Below, one piece after another: positions 8,937 through 17,001 of a stretch of DNA of 35,308 nucleotides. Made by a program: the position numbers and the translations under genes. Each line of letters starts with the position of its first letter. Positions within the stretch are counted from its first letter, which is position 1. Location of the stretch: contig JAGAUA010000062.1 in the NCBI GenBank assembly GCA_017847885.1, positions 1-35,308 on the forward strand, in the 5' to 3' direction. Source of the DNA: Oscillospiraceae bacterium. Its GTDB lineage: Bacteria > Bacillota > Clostridia > Oscillospirales > Ruminococcaceae. The notes below the pieces were generated by a model. It made no database searches, was not told where the DNA came from, and saw nothing but the letters and a program-made list of their open reading frames with translations.

Positions 8937-9304
8937 GCAAGCCCCACCTCGTAATGATGTATCTCGGAAGTATCCGCATAAAGCGGCTCTATGGTCGTTA
9001 CCGTAAAGATACGCCCGTTGAATTTTACCTGCTGTATGTCGACGGTCTTTCCGTTTGCGGAATCGTCCTTGAGAGCGAATATAACGCCCTTTGGAGCGCT
9101 GTTGCGACAGTCAAAGAAAAGTACCGCCGAAAGCTGAATAACCGTTCCTGCGGCGTCTGTGACGGTCTTGGACGTAGGCTCAATGCGAACTCGTTCAAGA
9201 TTTACCGTTTCGCTGGCGGAAGCCTTGCCCCATTTGTCGGCGCCGTATTTGGTAATCAGCTCGGCAGTATGCACAAGCAGCCTTTTGGGAATAGGCGGTA
9301 TCAT
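8933..9304 (-). CDS. Minor_capsid_1-type head completion (stopper) protein
   Basis: A 123-residue protein whose ATG overlaps the preceding stop as ATGA. It begins MIPPIPKRLLVHTAELITKY and continues with beta-rich segments LERVRIEPTSKTVTDAAG, AVLFFDCRNSAPKG, FNGRIFTVTTIEPLYAD and IHHYEVGLA. This is the pattern of the phage minor capsid protein 1 family, usually placed as the head-closure or stopper protein after the adaptor. Its place among four compact overlapping joining genes supports a neck role. Confidence 0.8.
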   Translation of the reverse strand: MIPPIPKRLLVHTAELITKYGADKWGKASASETVNLERVRIEPTSKTVTDAAGTVIQLSAVLFFDCRNSAPKGVIFALKDDSANGKTVDIQQVKFNGRIFTVTTIEPLYADTSEIHHYEVGLA

Positions 9305-9684
9305 AAAGCGCCGCCCCCTCTGTAAAGCAGTCCGACCGCTTCGAGGTATGCAAGCATTGTCGGGGAAGCCGTCTGACTTGCAGCGGAAGCGCCCCCCGAC
9401 GAGCCGCCCGACATACTGAACTTGCCGATAGAAAACGTTGCCGCACCGTTGGAATTAAGCCAGTCAAGTCCGCCGTTGGCATTTACGTACTCCACCTGCG
9501 CGCATACGGCTTTCTTTATGTTTTCCTGCATAAATTCGGGAAGCTTTGAGATGTCGTCAAGGCGGTATATCGTATGCTGCCTTACCGTATCGGAAGCGCG
9601 GTCAAGAAGAACGTCGAGGTCGTCATAAACCTCGGCGCCCTTATAAACGTCGGTATAGTAGGCAGCGTCAGCAAGCGCGTTCAT
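9301..9684 (-). CDS. head-tail connector (adaptor) protein
   Basis: A 127-residue protein directly after the major capsid gene, the usual place of the gp6/gp15-type adaptor that docks on the portal. The N-terminal ~75 residues look helical (DDLDVLLDRASDTVRQHTI, then KLPEFMQENIKKAVCAQVEY), as in that family. The C-terminus has a serine/glycine/alanine-rich linker (KFSMSGGSSGGASAASQ) and a final helix, MLAYLEAVGLLYRGGGAL. The start ATG at 9684 follows GGAGTAACCC. Function is assigned from gene order and helical pattern. Confidence 0.7.
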   Translation of the reverse strand: MNALADAAYYTDVYKGAEVYDDLDVLLDRASDTVRQHTIYRLDDISKLPEFMQENIKKAVCAQVEYVNANGGLDWLNSNGAATFSIGKFSMSGGSSGGASAASQTASPTMLAYLEAVGLLYRGGGAL

Positions 9685-9687
9685 GGG

Positions 9688-10845
9688 TTACTCCTTTTTC
9701 ACGGCAACCGTATATGTTCTGCTATAACCACCATTTGAAACCTTGATTTCAACGGTGTTGTCGCCTGTGTTCCATGTAGCCGCGGAGCCGTTTTCAACCT
9801 TAGTACCGTTAACCGTGATAGCAATTGTTGCCGCGCCGTCGGTTGCTGTTGCGGTAATTGTGTTGGTTGCATTTGTTGTTGTGGTAGTGTACGCAGCTGT
9901 TGCCGAAGCGAATTCAGGGGAGAGGGTCAGACTGCCGACAGTAAGGGTCGAAAGCGTTGTGTCGTGTACCTCGCCGCTTGTGGGAGCAAGCGCCGCAAAC
10001 GCTTCGGGCTTAACGCAGAGATAAGCGATAAGCATAGTCGCCTTGATAGCAACCATATCCTGCTCAGCAAGGGAAAGGGGCTTTCCGTCCTCGTCAAGGG
10101 TATTCTGGAGAGTTGCTTCCTTGAGAATTTCATAGGAGATATCGCCGTGAGTACCTACGAGGGAGTATTTCCATTCACCTGCAATGATTTCCGCCTGATC
10201 GTCCCTCCATGCGCCGTTTCTTACGAACTCAATAGGCTGCCCGTAAAGCTCATTCTGATCTGTTCCGGGAACGAAGATAGGCGCACCGCTTGCGTCACGC
10301 AGCTTGCGGAGGCTGTTCTTCACGCCGATTTTAGCCGCAAAACCGTCTACGTCATAGCCTGCCGCTTCGACCTTTGCCATAACATCGGACGCGGCAATAT
10401 CAAAGTTTGCAAGAGGAGCTTCCACAACAGCGCCGTTGTCACGGATAGAGCCCATAAGGGACGTTGCATAGGGGCTTTCATATCCGAACAGAGCAGCGGA
10501 GTCAAATGCGGTGTAAAACGCTTCCGCAATGCTGTCCTGCAGCTCGGAGAATACGTCCTTTACGGAAAATTCAAGCTTTTCCCTGGTTGCGGGGACGATA
10601 ACGGCAAGCTTTTTTGTGACGAGTTCGGGGTAGATCCAGGTTGCGCCCGAAGTGCCGATACGCTTGCCCTCACCGACCCAGTACGCACCGGGACCCGATA
10701 CCATAACGGGGATCTTCTTCTTTTCGGAAGTCATAGATACAGCATTAGAAAGGCGGATAACGCTTGAACCCCTTGCTACCTTCTTGATGATTTCTGTTGC
10801 CTGTTCTGTGGGCACAAAGCCCTGAAGCTGGTCTTTAAGATACAT
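9688..10845 (-). CDS. major capsid protein (HK97 fold) with C-terminal Ig-like domain
   Basis: A 385-residue shell subunit. The ATG at 10845 follows AAGGAGGAAATGAATT. Residues 1-295 match the HK97-type fold: SSVIRLSNAVSMTSEKKKIP, then YWVGEGKRIGTSGATW, LAVIVPATREKLEFSV, the E-loop and spine region, and AAKIGVKNSLRKLRDASGAP. Residues ~303-385 form an extra beta-sandwich (VGSLTLSPEFASATAAY, NTITATATDG, ITVNGTKVENG, TWNTGDNTVEIKVSNGG) likely displayed on the capsid surface. No prohead protease gene is seen, and a separate scaffold gene lies just upstream, as in A118/SPP1-like heads. The Ig domain is homologous to the one on the major tail protein. Confidence 0.92.
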   Translation of the reverse strand: MYLKDQLQGFVPTEQATEIIKKVARGSSVIRLSNAVSMTSEKKKIPVMVSGPGAYWVGEGKRIGTSGATWIYPELVTKKLAVIVPATREKLEFSVKDVFSELQDSIAEAFYTAFDSAALFGYESPYATSLMGSIRDNGAVVEAPLANFDIAASDVMAKVEAAGYDVDGFAAKIGVKNSLRKLRDASGAPIFVPGTDQNELYGQPIEFVRNGAWRDDQAEIIAGEWKYSLVGTHGDISYEILKEATLQNTLDEDGKPLSLAEQDMVAIKATMLIAYLCVKPEAFAALAPTSGEVHDTTLSTLTVGSLTLSPEFASATAAYTTTTTNATNTITATATDGAATIAITVNGTKVENGSAATWNTGDNTVEIKVSNGGYSRTYTVAVKKE

Positions 10846-10859
10846 AATTCATTTCCTCC

Positions 10860-11471
10860 TTATTTTCTTTTTACCTGGTTTTCCTTGATAATGTCAATGA
10901 AGCTTGCCTTGCTTCCGGAGCTGTCGGAGCTTACCTGCGTCTTAACGCCCGTAGTAATGCCTTTAGCGATCTGCTGAGAGCCGTTCCCCTTACTGCGAAA
11001 GACGGGGTACTTTTCGATGACCGAGTCAACCGCCTTGTCTATGGTGGTGTTGTCGTCAACATATTTTGCCGCAAGAGCAATAACGTCGTCAACATATTCG
11101 GGAGCAACACCCTTTGAAAGGCAGGACACCTTGATTTCGAGAGCCTGCTTGTCCTTTTCGGCAGCTTCCTTTGCGCTGTTGGCGGCTGCAAGGTCGTCAA
11201 GAGCCTTCTGCTCCGCCGTTTTCTGCGAGTCCTTCCACTCCTTAAAGGCTTTCAGCTCCTCTTTTGAGGGCATATCCTTTTTTGCACGGTCAAGGCGCTG
11301 CTTGACAATATCGTCGAGTTCTTTCTGCGTAAATGTTTTTTCCGCCTGCGCAGGGTCGGGCGTAGATACAGCAGCCGCATTATCTGCGTTGCCCTTTGGA
11401 GCACCTCCGTTGTTTTCAGCCGTCTGATTGGTTTCGGTTACGGTTGCGGTTGTGTTTGTTGCTTCTGCCAT
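10860..11471 (-). CDS. capsid scaffolding protein
   Basis: A 203-residue, highly charged and mostly helical protein immediately before the major capsid gene. The N-terminal ~45 residues are low-complexity, rich in T, N and A. Residues ~45-120 are strongly coiled coil (FTQKELDDIVKQRLDRAKKD, then SKEELKAFKEWKDSQKTAEQ and AANSAKEAAEKDKQALEIKV). The C-terminus is a short basic helix (ASFIDIIKENQVKRK), a common capsid-binding end in scaffolds. The ATG at 11471 follows CGGAGGAATTATCA. Order and composition support scaffolding that is lost during maturation; I see no protease domain. Confidence 0.85.
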   Translation of the reverse strand: MAEATNTTATVTETNQTAENNGGAPKGNADNAAAVSTPDPAQAEKTFTQKELDDIVKQRLDRAKKDMPSKEELKAFKEWKDSQKTAEQKALDDLAAANSAKEAAEKDKQALEIKVSCLSKGVAPEYVDDVIALAAKYVDDNTTIDKAVDSVIEKYPVFRSKGNGSQQIAKGITTGVKTQVSSDSSGSKASFIDIIKENQVKRK

Positions 11472-11486
11472 TGATAATTCCTCCGT

Positions 11487-11561
11487 TTATAGCCTGTCGG
11501 CTTTGTATTCCGTGCGGATTTTAACGCCGTTCAGCACGTTTCGGGCATAAAAATAGCGCAT
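11487..11561 (-). CDS. possible 24-residue ORF before the scaffold gene
   Basis: A tiny open frame reads MRYFYARNVLNGVKIRTEYK followed by ADRL and a stop 15 bases before the scaffold ATG. It has no clear ribosome site. The residue pattern looks protein-like and it fills most of an otherwise empty gap after a terminator. It could be a leader peptide, a remnant of a displaced gene, or chance. Function unknown. Confidence 0.25.
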   Translation of the reverse strand: MRYFYARNVLNGVKIRTEYKADRL

Positions 11562-11593
11562 ATCTGAACAGATACACGCTTATAAACAATATT

Positions 11594-11624
11594 AAATCTC
11601 AAAAATAGGGTTGTTTTGAGATTT
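11594..11624. repeat. perfect 11-bp inverted repeat in the scaffold leader region
   Basis: AAATCTCAAAA at 11594-11604 is matched by TTTTGAGATTT at 11614-11624, with a 9-base loop. It lies between a terminator and the scaffold gene. As RNA from the minus strand it would form an AT-rich hairpin; as DNA it could be a protein-binding dyad. No function can be assigned. Confidence 0.6.
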
Positions 11625-11630
11625 GGGCAT

Positions 11631-11657
11631 AGAAAAACCGCCTTTTTAGGGGCGGTT
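11631..11657 (-). terminator. intrinsic terminator after the minor head / small ORF cassette
   Basis: Read on the minus strand, AACCGCC (11657-11651) pairs with GGCGGTT (11642-11636) around an 8-base loop, followed by a U-rich TTTCT end. It sits 9 bases after the stop of the 52-residue gene. It lies inside the late gene series, between the minor head cassette and the scaffold gene. Confidence 0.75.
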
Positions 11658-11666
11658 AGTCATATT

Positions 11667-11825
11667 TTAATAATCGCAAAGAGGGTCGTTTATAAGTTCT
11701 TGATACTCTTCGTAGGATTTTATTGCTTCGGGTGGTGCTTTGTCTGTTAATTTATAGCGGCTTTCTTTTTCGTCAAAATAATACCACTCTTCGTTTGTCA
11801 TATAATATGGCTCTTCAAGTATCAT
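11667..11825 (-). CDS. small acidic protein, candidate partner/immunity of the minor head metallopeptidase
   Basis: A 52-residue acidic protein beginning MILEEPYYMTNEEWYYFDEK and ending YEEYQELINDPLCDY. The frame extends to 11855, but the ATG at 11825 overlaps the stop of the minor head gene as ATGA, so coupled translation makes it the better start. It is rich in D, E and Y and has no membrane segment. It directly follows a phage protein with a toxin-like metallopeptidase tail and is itself followed by an intrinsic terminator, the layout of a toxin-immunity pair. The immunity role is inference from context; a structural or regulatory role is possible. Base composition is AT-rich like the metallopeptidase tail. 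Confidence 0.6.
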   Translation of the reverse strand: MILEEPYYMTNEEWYYFDEKESRYKLTDKAPPEAIKSYEEYQELINDPLCDY

Positions 11826-13834
11826 TTCTTTGCCAGCCCCTTTCGTTCTAACCAAATTTTCATTGCTTCTCCTAATTCATTTGGGTCACCTAATTGTGAA
11901 TTAGCAAACGTTTCAGCAAAAAATTCTTTTTTGTTGCCAGTTCCGCCATACTTTGAAATTGCGTGTGCAAAAACAAAGTTTGGATTTCTTGTTTTTGCAA
12001 TATCTAATATTTCACTAAAGCATTCATCTGCAACTTCATTTTCTAGGTTGATATACCACGCATACGCTTGCTCTCGAATTTTCTTGTTGCTTGAACTTAA
12101 TTTTGCTATGTCGACAAACATTTCTGGAGTTGATAAGTCAAGTCCTTTTTGAATCATTCGCTGCTGAACAAGAATATTCTGTATCATATGACCGTATTCG
12201 TGCGTTACCAAATATTCAGATTCTTCACCGTCAGAAAAAGGCATAAACCGCTTTTTATCTCTTTTTTCCCTAACCAAGGCTTCAAAATCCTGTTTTGATA
12301 ATCCAAAGGCTTTTGGACATAATGAAAGTCTTTGTTCTGCAGGATTACAATAGGTTGCTCTTCTTACAAACGCCCCTGCACCTGGTGCATCTTCGGCAAA
12401 TATTGTTGTATTTGTTGATTTTGCAATTGCTCCGAAAGAATTTTCAAGCTTAATAAGTTGATTTGTAGCTGCAACAGATAATTCGGGATTTAATGTTTTA
12501 AACGAATCTTCCACTTTACCAAAACCAGCAACATCTACAAGCATTTTATGTGCTTCTTCGGCTGTTTTTGCTTGCGGTATTTGTTTCATTATACCACTTC
12601 CGCCGCCATTGTCAAGCGGTTTCTTGTGTATTTCGGGGAAAACATTATCACCCTTGCGAACACGCGTAACGGTCAGCCTGTCGTTATGCTGAGCAAGACC
12701 GTGACTGTCGGAATAATCACGGTATGCCTTGCGCTGTTGGGTAAGCTTGCGACGCGCTTCCTTTGCACCCTCGGTATCGCCTATCTCATTCAGCATATCG
12801 ACCTGCCGCGAGGTTTCACGGACGCGTCGCTCAAGGTAGCGCTGGTGCTGGAACTCCTTGTACCGCTGCGCATTTTCTTCCTCGTCATATGGGAAATACC
12901 GCTGAAAATTCACGCCATCGATAAACGGATATTTCTTGTGGTGGCAGTTTATGCCGAAAAGCCCGTCAGGCTCTCCGTAAGATGTCTCCGAAAGAGGAAT
13001 GAACGGGATAGGGTTTCCGTCTCCGTCGTGAGCAATGCCGCTCTGATTTGAACGGCTGACAAGCTTGCCTTGATACGGAGCACATTTCGGGCGTGCGCCC
13101 ATGTGTGACGATACCTGAAACAGGTCAATTCCATACTTGTCACAGCAAGCGTCCTGCGCAGCGTGAGCCGTGTTGTTGACTGTCGTGCGGATATCCATGT
13201 TGATATACGCCTCGGGCGACCATTCGCGCCCTGCCTTGTCAACAAACGCAGGAATGCCCTTTTGCGAGAACTCTTTTATGCAGTTACGCACCGCCTCCTG
13301 TCTGCTTGTCGCGCCAGAAGCAACCGAAAGAGTGTGCTTGCCGAGAGTGCTCAGCAGTTCCTGCTTGTTCGCCTCATTGTAGATTTTGTTGACAAGATTG
13401 GTGTAGGAACTTTTCGCCTTGTACTGCATGACCGTGTTGACAAGGTTTAAGTCGGTTTTCGCCTGCGTGCGGAAGCTTCCGACAACCTTTTTCATGCCCG
13501 CGGAAATCGGTGCGCCTGTCGTTTCGGAAATCAAACCGTCACGAGCCGCAGCCTGCAACGCAGGTTCAAGCTTGTCGGTAACTCCCATTGCCGCGCTTTC
13601 AATTGTTTCCGTCAGAAGGTCAGACTGAATCCCCGTGTATGAAGCGATAATTTTTATAGTTTTCTTGGAAAGCGCCCCTGCCTCCGCAAGCTTTTTCAAA
13701 CGCCATTCGGAGGTGGCGGAGATTTCGCCGTCCTTGGCGAGCTGACGGGCAATAGCCATCATCAGGTCTGTTTCCATCGCCGTGTAAACATCGGTCAAAG
13801 GCTGCGACAGGTTAAGCTGTTCAAGCGTTGTCAT
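11822..13834 (-). CDS. minor head protein (Phage_min_cap2-like) fused to a lethal-factor-like metallopeptidase domain
   Basis: A 670-residue protein following the portal gene (TAATG overlap). Residues 1-~400 are a minor head protein: a long helical region, then SSHMGARPKCAPYQGKL (~245-260) and GLFGINCHHKKYPFIDG (~295-312), the pattern of the Phage_min_cap2 family, related in role to SPP1 gp7 and Mu gpF. A linker DNGGGSG near residue 405 leads to a second domain with HEYGH at 545-549 and NKKEFFAETFANSQ, whose E637/E641 can supply the third zinc ligand. The HExxH plus EFFAExF pair resembles the anthrax lethal factor (M34/ATLF-like) peptidase. The DNA of this part is clearly AT-richer, a sign of domain acquisition. 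The domain could act on the host after injection, on competing bacteria, or in head maturation. Confidence 0.85.
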   Translation of the reverse strand: MTTLEQLNLSQPLTDVYTAMETDLMMAIARQLAKDGEISATSEWRLKKLAEAGALSKKTIKIIASYTGIQSDLLTETIESAAMGVTDKLEPALQAAARDGLISETTGAPISAGMKKVVGSFRTQAKTDLNLVNTVMQYKAKSSYTNLVNKIYNEANKQELLSTLGKHTLSVASGATSRQEAVRNCIKEFSQKGIPAFVDKAGREWSPEAYINMDIRTTVNNTAHAAQDACCDKYGIDLFQVSSHMGARPKCAPYQGKLVSRSNQSGIAHDGDGNPIPFIPLSETSYGEPDGLFGINCHHKKYPFIDGVNFQRYFPYDEEENAQRYKEFQHQRYLERRVRETSRQVDMLNEIGDTEGAKEARRKLTQQRKAYRDYSDSHGLAQHNDRLTVTRVRKGDNVFPEIHKKPLDNGGGSGIMKQIPQAKTAEEAHKMLVDVAGFGKVEDSFKTLNPELSVAATNQLIKLENSFGAIAKSTNTTIFAEDAPGAGAFVRRATYCNPAEQRLSLCPKAFGLSKQDFEALVREKRDKKRFMPFSDGEESEYLVTHEYGHMIQNILVQQRMIQKGLDLSTPEMFVDIAKLSSSNKKIREQAYAWYINLENEVADECFSEILDIAKTRNPNFVFAHAISKYGGTGNKKEFFAETFANSQLGDPNELGEAMKIWLERKGLAKK

Positions 13835-15258
13835 TATTCAGCACCCTTCATCGTAAGCAGGTCCGTCATATCCGCCGAGATTTGATTTTCCTTTGCAATT
13901 ATGTCGAGTTCCTTTCGGGCGGCTTCCTCGTCGCAGTTCTGGACGTCCATAATCGCCGCAAGCTTGGATTTCAGCCCTGCGGAAACAAGCTTTATGTTAT
14001 TCTCGATTTTGGTGTTGTCGTCGATAATAACACTGTCGGGCATTGTTATCAGTACGCCGTAATCCTCCGCTTCGGGGATATCGCCCAGCGCAGCACCGAG
14101 GGCGAGAATGCTTTTCACAAGCCCCTCAATAAGCTCGGCAACAAGGTTTTTATTGCTCTTGGCAGTACGCGCCGTCTTGCTGTCCGCGGAGATGACCTCG
14201 GTCGCGGTTTTTAACCCCTGCGCCGCATCAAAGGAAAACGTTCCTGAGGACAATCCCGTCTGAAAGCAAATAATATTAAGCAGGGCATTGATAGCGCCGA
14301 CGTGTTCTTCAACGCGCAGCTCAACAGTATTGTCGGTGATTTTAAGGTCCTTTTCCTCGTCGCATTTAAGCGCTACAAAAGCCTCGTCATCGGCGTCAAA
14401 ATATCGCCGTACACTGCCCGTTTCGGGGTCAATGACCGTCTGAATACAGGACGACGGAACTATAATGCGCTTCTTTCCGAGGATAAATTCCCGTGAAAAG
14501 CTGTCGAACGCAACGTCCAGCGCTTTTAGCGTGTCGGCTGCGCCGTCGAAAACGGAAACGCCGAGAGGGGAGCCGCGGTCGATGTTGTTGCTTACATCAG
14601 GCTTAAAGTAGCGGAACATCGGCTCCGATGAATTGTACGTTACCGTGTCCGCAAGGTCGGGGTACAGCTCTGATAACGGACACGGATTTCCGATACTGCT
14701 TTTGCGGCTTGATTTGAACAGCTTGTATTCAACGGTGCAGCTGCCCTTACCCTGCGTATACCGCTCCATGAGGGTGTAATAAAATCCGTTTTTGTAGATA
14801 TAGCTTTCAAACGCACCCTCGAAAATCTCCCGTTCATTCCACGCAAGCGGAACAAAAATCTCGGCGTCTATGTAGTTGATACGAGGCTTCCCGTCCTCTG
14901 CGTACACCTTGAGGGCACCGCCTCCGAGAGCATACGCCACAGAAAAAAACTCGGGCATACGCTTCCAGAAGCCGTTATCGTTAAGCGCCCCGTTTACATA
15001 TTCAAGATAAGGCTCGTTTACCGAAATACTGACCTGTTCGGAGAAGGTAAGCCGCGAAAACTCGTCAGCGAGGACTTTTGCCGTTCCCAGCCTTGCCATT
15101 TCACGTTCACCCGATGAGAAAAGACCGCTTTTTTTCACACGCGCCCAAGGCGGCTGATTGGAAAAGATAGAATTCCAGCGGCTTATGCGGCCATAAAATC
15201 CGCTTAGCTCAGGAATGATTTTCCCGTATATTTTTTTAGCGTCTGCTATGATGCTCAA
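13834..15258 (-). CDS. portal protein (SPP1 gp6-like)
   Basis: A 474-residue protein between the large terminase and the minor head gene. The start is TTG at 15258 with GAGGTGATAAA before it. It begins with a helical N-terminus (IIADAKKIYGKIIPELSGFY) and has LADEFSRLTFSEQVSISV, then YIDAEIFVPLAWNEREIFEG, FRYFKPDVSNNID and SPLGVSVFDGAADTLKALD, the hallmark order of SPP1/A118-type portals. The long C-terminal helices (INALLNIICFQTGLSSGTF, KSNKNLVAELIEGLVKSILA) form the crown and tunnel region. It forms the ring through which DNA is packaged and to which neck proteins attach. Length is normal for the family. Confidence 0.92.
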   Translation of the reverse strand: MSIIADAKKIYGKIIPELSGFYGRISRWNSIFSNQPPWARVKKSGLFSSGEREMARLGTAKVLADEFSRLTFSEQVSISVNEPYLEYVNGALNDNGFWKRMPEFFSVAYALGGGALKVYAEDGKPRINYIDAEIFVPLAWNEREIFEGAFESYIYKNGFYYTLMERYTQGKGSCTVEYKLFKSSRKSSIGNPCPLSELYPDLADTVTYNSSEPMFRYFKPDVSNNIDRGSPLGVSVFDGAADTLKALDVAFDSFSREFILGKKRIIVPSSCIQTVIDPETGSVRRYFDADDEAFVALKCDEEKDLKITDNTVELRVEEHVGAINALLNIICFQTGLSSGTFSFDAAQGLKTATEVISADSKTARTAKSNKNLVAELIEGLVKSILALGAALGDIPEAEDYGVLITMPDSVIIDDNTKIENNIKLVSAGLKSKLAAIMDVQNCDEEAARKELDIIAKENQISADMTDLLTMKGAE

Positions 15259-15262
15259 TTTA

Positions 15263-16501
15263 TCACCTCGTTATTTTGAGAATGTCGGTCATGTATGGCT
15301 CTGTGCTGTACTCCTGCGCGTCAAGGCTGTCTATGTTGGTCGTGCCGTTATCAAGGCGGACGTCTGCGGTTATCTCCTTCGAGTCCCACATAGCTTCCTC
15401 AAATGCTTCAATCGTAGCCTTGCAGTTTTTCAGCACCTTGTATCTGTCCGCGCCCTGCAATATGCAGTAAAAGCGGATACGGTCATTTATAGGCTTCTTG
15501 CGCGCATTGTGTATTTCAACACCCCAGTGCTCCTTTACAGCCCGTGTTTTCATGCCGCCTATGAGGGTCTGCTCGGCGCTGTCGGCGTACACGTCAACCA
15601 GCGGAATACCCTTCGGGAGAATGAGCCTGCACTCGGCAAGAAATTTCCCGAAGTCGCTGTATATGGCTTCGGGAGTGGCAGCGTCCTTGCGGCGGTAATC
15701 GTGGACGGTTATAATTTCTTTTAGTCCTCGTGTAAATGCCGTGCAGTTGAAAGCGTGAGCGGAAGTTCCGCCGCCGAAGTCAACGCCTATGGTGGCGAAT
15801 GCGATATTCAGACCGTCAAGGCTGTCGATAACGTAGCGCTTGGAGTTGTCCGCAAAGCTGCGGTAAATAAGCCCCTCGGCGTTTACCCACAAGCCTTTTA
15901 CGTAACGGTCGTAGTACACCGTGTCGGCATATTCCCGTTTAAGGCTTTCCGCAACATCGGGGTCGAGAAACGGGTTATCGTCAAGGGTGTAATTCTGGCA
16001 GTATACGTCCGCGTCGCCGTCGATAAACTGCTTAAACCAATGCTTGCGGTGTTCGGGGTTGCAGGTGCCGTCAAACTTGCTGTAATGCTTGTCAAGACGG
16101 GATTTGAGCATCTGAAACACTTCCGAGTGCCAGGTTGCAACCTCGTCACCGTAGCAGTATTTTATAGATGAGCCTCGCAGGCGGTTAACCTGTGAGATCT
16201 TGTCCGCACCGAGGCAGTAAACAGTTTCACCGAACAGCTCAGCCGTGTTGTCGGAACGTATCGAGGAAACAAGCTTGTCGCCCCATATTGCCATAAGAGG
16301 GTCAATAATATTTCGCTGAAGCGTGCCCTTGGTGTTGCCGAGCAGCACCGTCAAGCCGTCTTTCCCGGAAACATCTCGGATTCGTTTGGGTATGAGGTAA
16401 TAATCCATGAATGTCTTGCCTGAACGGGTCGCGCCCGATTTGACGTTCCAGCGGTGATTAGCTTCGCGGAAATATTCCAGCTGCATAGGGGAGAACGGCA
16501 T
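15263..16501 (-). CDS. terL: terminase large subunit
   Basis: A 412-residue packaging ATPase-nuclease, linked to the small subunit gene by a TAATG overlap. The Walker A motif is SGATRSGKTF (residues ~21-30) and the Walker B-like segment is IKYCYGDEVATW (~113-124). The C-terminal RNase H-like nuclease begins at IGVDFGGGTSAHAF with its first catalytic aspartate; further acidic residues lie in VDVYADSAEQTLI and DSLDAQEYS. Order and length match the Terminase_3 group found with SPP1-like portals. It acts at the portal, cutting concatemeric DNA and driving it into the prohead. Confidence 0.95.
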   Translation of the reverse strand: MPFSPMQLEYFREANHRWNVKSGATRSGKTFMDYYLIPKRIRDVSGKDGLTVLLGNTKGTLQRNIIDPLMAIWGDKLVSSIRSDNTAELFGETVYCLGADKISQVNRLRGSSIKYCYGDEVATWHSEVFQMLKSRLDKHYSKFDGTCNPEHRKHWFKQFIDGDADVYCQNYTLDDNPFLDPDVAESLKREYADTVYYDRYVKGLWVNAEGLIYRSFADNSKRYVIDSLDGLNIAFATIGVDFGGGTSAHAFNCTAFTRGLKEIITVHDYRRKDAATPEAIYSDFGKFLAECRLILPKGIPLVDVYADSAEQTLIGGMKTRAVKEHWGVEIHNARKKPINDRIRFYCILQGADRYKVLKNCKATIEAFEEAMWDSKEITADVRLDNGTTNIDSLDAQEYSTEPYMTDILKITR

Positions 16502-17001
16502 TACTTTTCGCCCCCGATCATCTTTGCAAGCACCTCATCAAGCTTCGCAAGAGCGTCGGCGTTATCGTCACGCTTATCGAAAATTCCGAGATGCTTGCCG
16601 AGCAGCTCAAGCGCCCTGACCTTGTCGGCGGTAGCGACCTCTATTCCGAACTTGCCGCGCTTAATCTGAGTAATGCTCTTTTTCACATCTTCGGGAAGCT
16701 TTTCGGTCGGATAAAATGTTATTCCTCCTCTTCGCCCCACTTTTGCGATAGCCGTTCGGTCAGCAAATGCGACAGCAGCGAGCTCCTTGATAACCATATC
16801 AGCGGTGATTTCAGTACGCTCAATCTGTTCTTTCTGCAGTTGAGCAATTCTGTTTTTTATTTCGTCATTTTTCATCATTCTGTCAGCGTTTCGGCCGGCC
16901 GATGATTCAGCATAACCAGCCCTGATAGCCGCCTGTGTAGCGTTTAAGTCGATGAGGTATTCCTCACAAAAACGCTCTTGCTTGGGTGTAAGCTTTGCAA
17001 T
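16501..17001 (-). CDS. terS: terminase small subunit, apparently starting at AUU
   Basis: The first in-frame ATG is at 16878, but the frame upstream of it encodes the conserved DNA-binding start of small terminases: AKLTPKQERFCEEYLIDLN, then ATQAAIRAGYAESSAGRNAD. This frame runs back to two ATT codons (17004 and 17001) preceded in frame by a TGA. No ATG, GTG or TTG is available, and a strong GGAGGTGAG site is correctly spaced. Family members often begin MAKLTPKQ, so the second ATT (17001) sits where ATG is expected. The full product is 166 residues; the rest (MVIKELAAVAFADRTAIA, VRALELLGKHLGIFDKR) is typical of Terminase_2. Starting at 16878 would delete the helix-turn-helix. AUU starts are rare and weak. 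Confidence 0.85.
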   Translation of the reverse strand: MAKLTPKQERFCEEYLIDLNATQAAIRAGYAESSAGRNADRMMKNDEIKNRIAQLQKEQIERTEITADMVIKELAAVAFADRTAIAKVGRRGGITFYPTEKLPEDVKKSITQIKRGKFGIEVATADKVRALELLGKHLGIFDKRDDNADALAKLDEVLAKMIGGEK

